A DNA stretch of 64,000 nucleotides from Lachancea kluyveri NRRL Y-12651 (Eukaryota; Ascomycota; Saccharomycetes; Saccharomycetales; Saccharomycetaceae). The notes below the pieces were generated by a model. That model had not been told where the DNA came from. It saw nothing but the letters and a program-made list of their open reading frames with translations, and did no database searches. Numbering within the stretch: position 1 is the stretch's first letter; the number at the start of each line of letters is the position of its first letter. This document shows, piece by piece, positions 30,596 through 38,914 of the stretch. A program made the translations under genes and the position numbers. The DNA lies in assembly GCA_000149225.2 (NCBI GenBank), contig CM000692.1:62001-126000 (forward strand), read 5' to 3'.

Positions 30596-32986
30596 ATGTC
30601 TATGAATATCCTAGTTTTAGGCAACGGTGGTAGGGAGCACGCCCTAGTTTGGAAACTAGCTTCCTCTCCATCTGTTTCTAAGATTTATGTGGCTCCAGGC
30701 AACGGTGGTACTGCCAATGCTGGTGATAAGGTCACCAACGTGCCAGAATTGACTCCATCTCCATCAAACTTTGAAGCTTTGAAAAAGTTTGCTCTAGATA
30801 AATCTATCAACTTGGTCGTTCCAGGTCCCGAACAACCTTTGGTTGACGGTATTTCTGATGTTTTTGCTAAGGTTGGTATCCCAGTTTTCGGTCCTTCAGC
30901 CAAAGCTGCTGCTTTTGAAGGTTCCAAGACATTTTCCAAGGATTTCATGGCTAAACATAACATCCCAACTGCTGCTTATGCGAACTTTAGTGACTACGAG
31001 AAAGCTAAGAGCTACTTAGACACTGTCGACCACCAAGTTGTTTTAAAGGCTGACGGTATTGCTGCCGGTAAGGGTGTTTTGATCCCAACCACCAAGGAGG
31101 AAGCTCAAGAAGCTTTGAAAACAATCATGGTTGAAAAGCAGTTCGGTTCTGCAGGTGAGTCCGTTGTCATTGAAGAATTTTTGGAAGGTGATGAAATCTC
31201 CATCTTGACCATCTCAGATGGCTATTCTTACTTCAACTTACCCCCAGCACAAGACCACAAGAGAATCGGCGAGAACGACACTGGTCTAAACACTGGTGGT
31301 ATGGGTGCTTACGCTCCTGCTCCTGTTGCAACTCCAGAGCTGTTGGAAAAAATCGATAAAGAAATTGTTAAACCAAGCATTGACGGTATGAGAAAGGATC
31401 GGTTGCCTTTTGTCGGTGTTCTGTTTACTGGTATCATTGTCACCAAGCAAGGTCCAAAAGTTTTGGAATACAATGTCAGATTCGGTGATCCAGAAACTCA
31501 AACTGTTTTACCATTATTATCCGATGACACCGATTTGGCCGAAGTATTCTTAGCTGCTGCGGAACGCAGATTGGATTCTGTTGAAATCAAATTGAAGGAA
31601 AACTGTTTTGCTACCACTGTTGTCTTGGCCGCGGGTGGTTACCCAGAAGCTTACGCAAAGGGTGATGAAATCGATGTTGATCTATCTTCTTTGCCAAAGG
31701 ATGTTCACGTCTTCCATGCTGGCACTAAGTTTGAGAACAACAAGATCTATACTGCCGGTGGTAGAGTCATTGCTTCATCCGCCATTGCCCCTACTTTGAG
31801 AGAAGCTGTGGACAAAGCTTACCAAGGTGTTGAACTCATTAAATTCAACAACAGGTATTTCAGAAGAGATATTGCACACCGCGCCTTCAAGAGCAGTGAT
31901 GCTACATCCAACACCGCTTCCAAATCTATCACTTACGCCGATGCCGGTGTTTCTGTTGACAACGGTAATCTGTTGGTGGAAAAAATTAAAGCCAAGGTTA
32001 AGTCTACTAGAAGAGCAGGTGCTGATTCCGATATTGGTGGATTTGGTGGCCTTTTTGATTTGAAGGCTGCCGGTTACAACACCGATGACACATTATTGGT
32101 TGCCGCTACTGATGGTGTTGGTACCAAGTTGATGATTGCCCAAGAAACCGACATACATGACACCGTTGGTATTGATTTGGTGGCTATGAATGTTAACGAC
32201 TTGGTCGTCCAAGGTGCCGAACCATTATTATTTTTAGACTATTTCGCAATTGGTGCTTTAGACATCAAGATTGCATCCGATTTCGTTACCGGTGTTGCAG
32301 ATGGCTGTATTCAAGCTGGCTGTGCTCTAGTTGGTGGTGAAACTTCGGAAATGCCAGGTATGTACCCAGCTGGTCACTATGATACCAATGGTACTGCCGT
32401 CGGTGCTGTGAAAAAGTCTGACATCTTGCCAAAGATCAATGAAATGTCTGCTGGTGATGTTCTATTGGGGTTGGCTTCCGATGGTCTGCATTCTAATGGT
32501 TACTCTTTGGTCAGAAAGATTGTTGAACATGTCGGACTACCATGGGATACTAAGTGTCCATGGGATTCCTCAAAGACATTGGGCGAGGCCGTCCTGGTTC
32601 CAACAAGAATTTACGTTAAACAATTGCTACCATCCATCAGAGAAAAATTGTTGCTAGGTTTAGCCCATATTACCGGTGGTGGTCTAGTGGAAAACATTCC
32701 TCGTGCCTTACCTTCCAACTTGCAAGCCAGAGTTGACATCAATGCTTGGGAAATCCCAGAGGTTTTCAAATGGTTTGGTAGAGCTGGTGGCGTTCCAACT
32801 GACGACATCTTGAAAACTTTTAATATGGGTGTCGGTATGGTTTTAATCGTCAAGAAAGAAAATGTTTCTAGAGTCAAAGAATTGTTGAAGGAAGCCAATG
32901 AAACTGTCTACGAAATTGGTACCTTGGTCGAAAGGCCGGAAGACGCACCAGGCTGTGTTGTCGAAAACGTTGTCGATTTGTATTAG
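30596..32986 (+). CDS. ADE5,7: Bifunctional GAR synthetase / AIR synthetase
   Basis: A 796-residue fusion enzyme (yeast 802) for two steps of purine synthesis. Residues about 1-430 are glycinamide ribonucleotide synthetase with an ATP-grasp fold (LGNGGREHALVWKLA, YNVRFGDPETQ). Residues about 450-796 are aminoimidazole ribonucleotide synthetase (YADAGVSVDNGN, GVGTKLMIA, GGGLVENIPR). The middle GAR transformylase domain of animal proteins is absent, as is usual in yeast. Codon use is strongly biased to preferred codons. Confidence 0.98.
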   Translation: MSMNILVLGNGGREHALVWKLASSPSVSKIYVAPGNGGTANAGDKVTNVPELTPSPSNFEALKKFALDKSINLVVPGPEQPLVDGISDVFAKVGIPVFGPSAKAAAFEGSKTFSKDFMAKHNIPTAAYANFSDYEKAKSYLDTVDHQVVLKADGIAAGKGVLIPTTKEEAQEALKTIMVEKQFGSAGESVVIEEFLEGDEISILTISDGYSYFNLPPAQDHKRIGENDTGLNTGGMGAYAPAPVATPELLEKIDKEIVKPSIDGMRKDRLPFVGVLFTGIIVTKQGPKVLEYNVRFGDPETQTVLPLLSDDTDLAEVFLAAAERRLDSVEIKLKENCFATTVVLAAGGYPEAYAKGDEIDVDLSSLPKDVHVFHAGTKFENNKIYTAGGRVIASSAIAPTLREAVDKAYQGVELIKFNNRYFRRDIAHRAFKSSDATSNTASKSITYADAGVSVDNGNLLVEKIKAKVKSTRRAGADSDIGGFGGLFDLKAAGYNTDDTLLVAATDGVGTKLMIAQETDIHDTVGIDLVAMNVNDLVVQGAEPLLFLDYFAIGALDIKIASDFVTGVADGCIQAGCALVGGETSEMPGMYPAGHYDTNGTAVGAVKKSDILPKINEMSAGDVLLGLASDGLHSNGYSLVRKIVEHVGLPWDTKCPWDSSKTLGEAVLVPTRIYVKQLLPSIREKLLLGLAHITGGGLVENIPRALPSNLQARVDINAWEIPEVFKWFGRAGGVPTDDILKTFNMGVGMVLIVKKENVSRVKELLKEANETVYEIGTLVERPEDAPGCVVENVVDLY

Positions 32987-33065
32987 ATCGCCATACATAA
33001 CCTTGATTGTACATTATAGTAATAGATTATTTTATTTACACGAATATTCACGAAAGCACAGAGCA

Positions 33066-34144
33066 TTACTCGTGGCCTAGTTGCTTTTCATGGGCCATCA
33101 GTTTTATCAGATTTTCCACATACTGGTAAACACCAAAAGAGACCCCACCTGATAAACCAACTTTCATCAACCTCGGAGCCCAACCTTTCCAGAACTTGGG
33201 AATTCCCTCTTCTACAAAGATTCTGTAGGCACAATTTAGTGAGTTCTTGTAATTTGCCCAAGCATACTTACTCTGCATCCTAGTTTTGATAACATCAATA
33301 GGCTGTGTGACAGCAACAACAGCACAGGACGAGATAAACCCAAGTACAAACGCATAATATTCATTCAACGGCTTATTGGGGGAGATCAATTGCTTTAAAG
33401 AAGTATAGGTGGTAAACCTAACGGCAGAGTTACCCATCTGTCTAAATATGGTAGGTGCCGTACCTTGTACAAACCCACGGAGACCTCTTGTGAGGTAAAT
33501 TTCTTTTACCGTAGAGAAAAATCTTGAAGTAGGGTGTTCTTCGTAGTGTAAAAAGAGACGCTCACGAGGAGAAATACCAGGAGTTTGCTTATGAAATGTA
33601 GCACGAACTTCTCTCTTTGATCCAGTTTCGGCTTTCCCCTTGTCCTCAATCTCCTTCTGAAACCTGCCAGATAAAACCAATGCGTTCTCTACCATCGTGG
33701 TCTTGATATTTTCAAACGGAACGACCCACAGGCTCTCCATAAAACCCGTAATCGCACCAGCCATTAATAGCCTTGGTCCAGAGATGAAGGCACTGGGCGA
33801 GCTAGGATCCTTCAACAATTGACAAGCTTTTTCAAAAGTAGTGAACCTGGTTACGGTTTTGAACAAAGTGCCGACGTTCAAAGCAGCACAGCCAGAGAAA
33901 TAGTACTTGAACTGGTGCATCATGTTAAAGGGGTGAGCATTTGGCAACGATCTATGTAACTGTAAACCAGTTTTCAAGAATTCAAATGGATAAGAGATGG
34001 TAGTTTGAAATACGGAGGCACAGCTGCCAGCAACAATTGGCGCGAGCAAAGAGTTCTGCAAGATACAGAAGTTAGTAAAGCTGAATTGGAAGTATACCAA
34101 AAGCAAAAAAGTTAGAATCTCCATATACATACATCTTTGGACAT
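33066..34144 (-). CDS. MRX20: Mitochondrial carrier, Mrx20 (YFR045W) homologue, spliced
   Basis: A mitochondrial carrier family protein of 333 residues once a 77-nt intron is removed. Exon 2 (34055-33066) begins NSLLAPIVAGSCASVFQTT and holds all three carrier repeats, with signatures SYPFEFLKT, PFENIKTTM and QPIDVIKTRM. Exon 1 is tiny: ATG TCC AAA GAT at 34144-34133. An in-frame ATG at 34168 would add eight residues. Reading straight through the intron would attach a long unrelated N terminus. The transported substrate is unknown; sequence resembles the citrate-carrier branch. YFR045W is also an intron gene beside DUG1, as here. Confidence 0.87.
34056..34132 (-). other. 77-nt intron in MRX20
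   Basis: On the minus strand the donor GTATGT begins at 34132, a perfect TACTAAC branch site lies near 34077-34071, and the acceptor GCAG ends at 34056. Splicing joins GAT to AAC in frame. Confidence 0.85.
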
Positions 34145-34414
34145 CTGAGATCTGTAATTTTTGAACATTAAACAAAGATTTCAGATATAGTTGTTTGTTT
34201 TGTGAATTGTCCGTAACGTCATTGCTGAAAAAATTCATGTCGTTTCCAGGACATTTACCAAATGTTTCATACTCCCAGAGATTTGTATTTTGAATTTTTG
34301 GTGTTTTTGACACCCACGCGAACGGCATACTAACCGGCACCAACTGCACTCCAGCGGCCTTAATTGTGTCAGGAAGTTGTTGTAAAAAAGGTGGCCTTTA
34401 CCCCTTCCCTACTC

Positions 34415-35923
34415 ATGTGTATTAAACTACTTTTGAGAAGAACGCTACCCACACTAGTCATTCGCCGTAACATGTCTGTGGAATCCAAATTTGAACCATT
34501 ATTTAAAAAGATTGATGAATTGAAGCCAAGATTCATTGAACGCTTGGCCAAAGCCATTGAGATACCTGCTGTTTCTGCAGACGAGAGCTTGAGACCCCAA
34601 GTCGTCAAGAAAGCATACTACATTGCTGACGAATTGAAGAAGTTAGGCTTCACTGATATCCAATTGAAAGAGTTGGGTAAGCAGCCTCCACCAGTGGAAG
34701 ATCCCAACTTGAACCTTCCACCAGTAATCTTATCTCGTTATGGTAGTGACCCAAACAAAAAAACTGTGCTGATTTATGGCCACTATGATGTCCAGCCAGC
34801 TGCTTTAGAAGACGGTTGGGACAGTGAGCCCTTCAAGTTATTTGTTGATGAAGAAAAACAACTTATGAGAGGTAGGGGTGTCACTGATGACTCTGGTCCT
34901 TTAAAGGGTTGGTTGAATGTTGTTGATGCCCACAGAGAGGCAAACTTAGAACTCCCAGTTAATTTGATTACATGCTTTGAAGGTATGGAGGAATCCGGAT
35001 CTCTTGGCTTGGAACAGTTGATTGCCGAGGAAGCCCAAAACTACTTCAAAGGTGTTGACGCTGTGTGCATTTCTGACAACTACTGGCTAGGTACTAAGAA
35101 ACCAGTTTTGACTTATGGCCTAAGAGGGTGTAACTACTACAAAGTGACCGTCCAAGGACCTGGTGCCGATTTGCATTCGGGTATTTTCGGTGGTGTTATT
35201 GCCGAGCCAATGATTGATTTGGTCAGTGTTTTGAATTCTTTGGTTGACAACAAAGGGAACATTCTTATCGATGGGATTCGAGAAATGGTTGCACCAGTAA
35301 CTGAAAAAGAAGAATCCCTCTACGAAGCGATTGATTTTACCTTGGATGAAATGAATGCTGCTTCCGGTTCTCAAACCTGCTTATACGATAACAAGAAGGA
35401 AATTTTGATGCATAGATGGAGGTACCCATCTTTGTCCATTCATGGCATCGAAGGTGCTTTCTCTTCCCAAGGTGCAAAGACCGTTATTCCTTCTAAAGTT
35501 GCTGGTAAGTTTTCCATCAGAACCGTGCCAAACATCGAGTCTGCCAAACTAGATCAGCTAGTTGTTGACCATTGTCATAAGGTTTTTGAAGCTCTAGGTT
35601 CTCCAAACAAGTGTAAGGCCGAATTGCTCCATGATGGTGCTTATTGGGTTTCTGACCCATTTAATGCTTCTTTTACAGCTGCTGCTAAGGCCACCAAAGC
35701 TGTATATGGTGTTGACCCAGATTTGACTAGAGAAGGTGGTTCCATCCCAATTACATTGACCTTTGAACAAGAGTTGAAAACAAGCGTGCTTTTATTGCCA
35801 ATGGGCAGAGGTGACGATGGTGCTCACTCTATCAATGAAAAGTTGGACTTGAGTAACTACTTCAACGGTATGAAAACAATGGCCGCTTACCTACACTACT
35901 ATGCTGTATCTGATGAAAAATAA
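34415..35923 (+). CDS. DUG1: Dug1, Cys-Gly metallo-dipeptidase (M20 family)
   Basis: An M20 metallopeptidase that splits Cys-Gly in glutathione breakdown. From the ATG at 34472 it is 483 residues, close to yeast Dug1 (481). Metal-site motifs are YGHYDVQPA, GVTDDSGP and FEGMEESGS. An in-frame ATG at 34415 adds 19 residues, beginning MCIKLLLRRTLPT, with four arginines and no acid before the second Met. That looks like a mitochondrial presequence. The gene diverges from MRX20 over about 250 bp, as in S. cerevisiae (YFR045W-YFR044C). I give the longer frame as the span; which start is used cannot be told from sequence. Confidence 0.93.
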   Translation: MCIKLLLRRTLPTLVIRRNMSVESKFEPLFKKIDELKPRFIERLAKAIEIPAVSADESLRPQVVKKAYYIADELKKLGFTDIQLKELGKQPPPVEDPNLNLPPVILSRYGSDPNKKTVLIYGHYDVQPAALEDGWDSEPFKLFVDEEKQLMRGRGVTDDSGPLKGWLNVVDAHREANLELPVNLITCFEGMEESGSLGLEQLIAEEAQNYFKGVDAVCISDNYWLGTKKPVLTYGLRGCNYYKVTVQGPGADLHSGIFGGVIAEPMIDLVSVLNSLVDNKGNILIDGIREMVAPVTEKEESLYEAIDFTLDEMNAASGSQTCLYDNKKEILMHRWRYPSLSIHGIEGAFSSQGAKTVIPSKVAGKFSIRTVPNIESAKLDQLVVDHCHKVFEALGSPNKCKAELLHDGAYWVSDPFNASFTAAAKATKAVYGVDPDLTREGGSIPITLTFEQELKTSVLLLPMGRGDDGAHSINEKLDLSNYFNGMKTMAAYLHYYAVSDEK

Positions 35924-35965
35924 GCCTTTTTCGTTACTTAGAATTTTTTATTTAAAGGAAATATT

Positions 35966-37585
35966 TTAAAGAGTTAGTTCCTCAATCTCGATATTAACTA
36001 TTTGGAATACGCCATCTTTACTTGTCGTCAATTCAACATCGCTGATCGCATTTCCTTTAGAAAGAAAAACCGTGTTTGTTGAAGTGGTGGTGCTATAATT
36101 AAAGAATAATTCTAGAATATTTTTATCAAGAATACCGCATAGGTTGAATACACCGTTTACAGGTTCCAAGTAGCACGACATCTTGTCAGTGAAAAAAGGG
36201 TTCTCCTTAACGAATGGCTCATTGCAGTTACCTCTGTTAATAAAGCATGCGCTTGCAGTAGGATCATAGCCAAGCGATATGAATTCATCTTTACCATAAC
36301 TGCTTATGAAGTTCAATGTCCAATTGGTTTGTTCAGTAAGAGATAGCTCCACAGCGATAAGTTTCCAAGAAACTTTAAAAGATAATAAACTGTTTGGTTG
36401 TTTACACTTGAAAACCAAAGGATTTTCCTTACTAAGCGCAAAGTTGCCCTTATTTATACCGTTTTGTAGTTTTAAGTGGCTCCAGTTAACAATAGGTTCA
36501 CTGACCAATGTTAGCAATGTAGTTTCAGGATTAGGTTGGTGGTCCTTCAAGTATAACTTACGCGTTATTGACATCGAGCTTCTCCAAGGGTGTGTGGGAG
36601 CAAAGGCCGCATATTGCCAGTTGGAAGCCCATGCAATACCATAAACAAAACTGTCTGGCGAATTGACAAAGCTTTGGAAGGCATAAAAGTCTTTGCCCAT
36701 ATCCATAAACCTGGTAGAGTGGTCGTCTGGTGTGAACATAGAACCATCAAAGTCACCGATAAAGTATTGGTTAAAAGACCCACCTAGTGGACCACCTGGG
36801 TTGATTGCAAGGAACATCACCCATTTGTATCCTATAATATTATTTTTATCATCTACTATCGGTAATTTGCTTAATCCTGGACACTCATATTGAAAGCCCA
36901 GATATCCACCAAGAGAAAAGTTAGATTCGAATTCCCACTTTTTTAAATCTGAGGATGAAAAGATTTGAATTTTGTACTCTTGCGATTTAACGACTACCAT
37001 AATCCATTTCTTAGTGTCTTCATGCCAAAAACATTTTGGATCTCTGAACTGAGTAGAGCCAACATCCAGTACTGGGTTTTCATGGTATTTTGAAAATGTG
37101 TATCCACCGTCGATAGAATACGCAATATATTGCGATTCAGATTGTGAGGAATGGTTGGTGTAGATGGCCACAATTCTTTGACAAGGATGGACGCTATCAT
37201 CAAAGAAGCCAGTACTATTGTGCTTATCAATAACTATAGAGCCGGAGAAAATACCTTCATAATCATTGTCTGGCCCGATAGCCAAATTGTGCTCTTCCCA
37301 AACAGTCAAATCATTCGAAGTGGCATGCCCCCAGTACAGAGGAAGACCCCATACTGTGTCATTAGGATTGAACTGGTAGTATAAGTGCCATTTAGCTGCC
37401 ACTTCGTCGTAGAAAAGACCATTTGGATCATTCATCCAACCATTTTTTGGAGTGAAATGAATCAATGGCCTGTTATATTCCTTTCCAACAGCCTCTGGGT
37501 CTTCTTTACTTGAACTCATACCGTGTTTTGGTAATTGTAGCTTGAAAAATCTGAAGTAAGCCACATTGAGAATTATCCCGAGCAT
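35966..37585 (-). CDS. Invertase/fructan hydrolase, GH32 family (Suc2-like)
   Basis: A 539-residue glycoside hydrolase similar over its length to yeast invertase Suc2 (532). The catalytic motifs are complete: WMNDPNG at about 50-56 with the Asp nucleophile, FRDPK, and YECPG with the acid/base Glu. The C-terminal beta-sandwich is present and ends NIEIEELTL. About seven N-glycosylation sequons can be seen. The N terminus is odd: MLGIILNVAYFRFFKL has a short hydrophobic run with arginine and lysine after it, not a clean signal peptide. A second ATG at residue 23 would give a cytosolic form. It may hydrolyse sucrose or other beta-fructofuranosides. The gene stands between DUG1 and tRNA-Asp, a place with no counterpart in S. 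cerevisiae. Confidence 0.9.
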   Translation of the reverse strand: MLGIILNVAYFRFFKLQLPKHGMSSSKEDPEAVGKEYNRPLIHFTPKNGWMNDPNGLFYDEVAAKWHLYYQFNPNDTVWGLPLYWGHATSNDLTVWEEHNLAIGPDNDYEGIFSGSIVIDKHNSTGFFDDSVHPCQRIVAIYTNHSSQSESQYIAYSIDGGYTFSKYHENPVLDVGSTQFRDPKCFWHEDTKKWIMVVVKSQEYKIQIFSSSDLKKWEFESNFSLGGYLGFQYECPGLSKLPIVDDKNNIIGYKWVMFLAINPGGPLGGSFNQYFIGDFDGSMFTPDDHSTRFMDMGKDFYAFQSFVNSPDSFVYGIAWASNWQYAAFAPTHPWRSSMSITRKLYLKDHQPNPETTLLTLVSEPIVNWSHLKLQNGINKGNFALSKENPLVFKCKQPNSLLSFKVSWKLIAVELSLTEQTNWTLNFISSYGKDEFISLGYDPTASACFINRGNCNEPFVKENPFFTDKMSCYLEPVNGVFNLCGILDKNILELFFNYSTTTSTNTVFLSKGNAISDVELTTSKDGVFQIVNIEIEELTL

Positions 37586-38508
37586 CTAATGATAATTTTT
37601 GAAGAAAAGCCAGGAAAAAACCAGCCAAAAACAAGGCAGTTGCTATACTTACTGCCGAGCTACGCTAGGATTTCTATTTCAAGTGGTATATTTTCTACTT
37701 CTAGATTTATACGGGCAGTAGAGCTTAAATATGCCTAAAGTGCCCTTTAGGACGTCAATTCAGAAGGCGATACATGGTATACTCATACGCTCGGTTGACA
37801 AGGGTTCGATTGAAAGCTTGCCCTTACTTATTGCTGTATTTAGACTCGATCCATTACATATTCTTAGATTGCATCTTGGTTCGAAATGTAAATTAGATTC
37901 ATCTTGTCTCAGAGTAGCCCAAACTTTAGCTGTCGATCAGTTAAACTCGATATAATAAACAATAGCAGATGATTTGCTGACCCTTAGAAGTAACCAGACA
38001 CCCAATAAACACACTTTTCGGTACATTGATATCGCCCAGAATTGACGTTTGCCCAACGTTGCCCCAAAACTAGCTACATCATCCAGATTTCGTAGAATTA
38101 TAGTGGGACCCAAACAAGAAACCATGTTGCATAGTTTGTTCCTCATAAAAAGTAGCAATTGTATAAGGTTCTTGTTTTGAAAACGGCTATCGGTTCATTC
38201 CATGGATTCTACTACGTGGCAAGTGCTTTTTAACCGTATGATTCCATGTATGACCAAGATCTTCAATAAATCTCAATTCTCTGTCTACGATTTTCCGAAT
38301 TGGCCTAGTTCACAGTCATAAGCTAAATGATCGTTTAACTTTGGTTACTATCAAATGATGAGTGGTGTTCAGGGTTCATTACCATTGCTAATATTGATAG
38401 GACGATCTTATCTTATTCCAATCTTCTAGCAAATTCAAGTATCCGCTCATGTTATGTAAAATAACTAATTAAATGGTCTTCCACAGTAAATCTATCATAA
38501 GCTAATAA
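37586..38508. other. Invertase-tRNA intergenic region
   Basis: No gene is supported in 923 bp; a 74-codon frame at 37731-37955 has no motif. It must hold the invertase promoter. I see no GCGGGG-type Mig1 site, unlike the SUC2 promoter. Confidence 0.45.
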
Positions 38509-38580
38509 TCCGTGATAGTTTAGTGGCTAGAATTACCGCTTGTCGCGCGGTAGACCGGGGTTCAATTCCCCGTCGCGGAG
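38509..38580 (+). tRNA. tRNA-Asp, anticodon GUC
   Basis: A 72-nt cloverleaf. Acceptor strands TCCGTGA and TCGCGGA pair fully with one G-T wobble, and the discriminator is G. The anticodon stem ACCGC/GCGGT encloses TTGTCGC, giving GTC. The T arm is CGGGG TTCAATT CCCCG. No intron is present. A T-rich stretch right after 38580 serves as an RNA polymerase III terminator. Confidence 0.97.
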
Positions 38581-38914
38581 TTTTATTTTTTAATTCAAAT
38601 TATAATTCCTATGATGCGGTCTCTAAATCTCAAACGCTTCACCTGCTCCTACGTTAATAGACCAAGAACTAGGATCCTTTTTTCCTGCCCTAGACATTCA
38701 ATTTCATAGAGATTTGCGCTTATCACTTTATAGCTGCTTTTAAATAGCGACTTTATACGCTCTTGTTGGATGTACGTTTTTACGGCGTTTCTTACTTTAG
38801 CTACTTGATCTTGATTCACTCGTCTAAGGATTCCTTAACCACGAGGCAGCTTCATTCATAAAACTCATATTTTCACTGTCTCTTGACTCATAAAATTTTA
38901 TCCACAATTGCTCA
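38581..38914. other. tRNA-SEC15 intergenic region
   Basis: A 334-bp spacer. It begins with the TTTTATTTTTT terminator of the tRNA and then holds the SEC15 promoter. I recognise nothing else in it. Confidence 0.5.

Noticed and set aside
34145-34349. Long N-terminal frame on the MRX20 gene
   Set aside because: It depends on reading through an intron with ideal donor, branch and acceptor; the carrier fold starts in exon 2.
37731-37955. 74-codon frame upstream of the invertase
   Set aside because: No similarity to known proteins and no supporting signals; may be chance.
37586-38508. Retrotransposon LTR upstream of tRNA-Asp
   Set aside because: Such elements favour tRNA flanks, but I saw no terminal TG...CA repeat, primer-binding site or related coding sequence.
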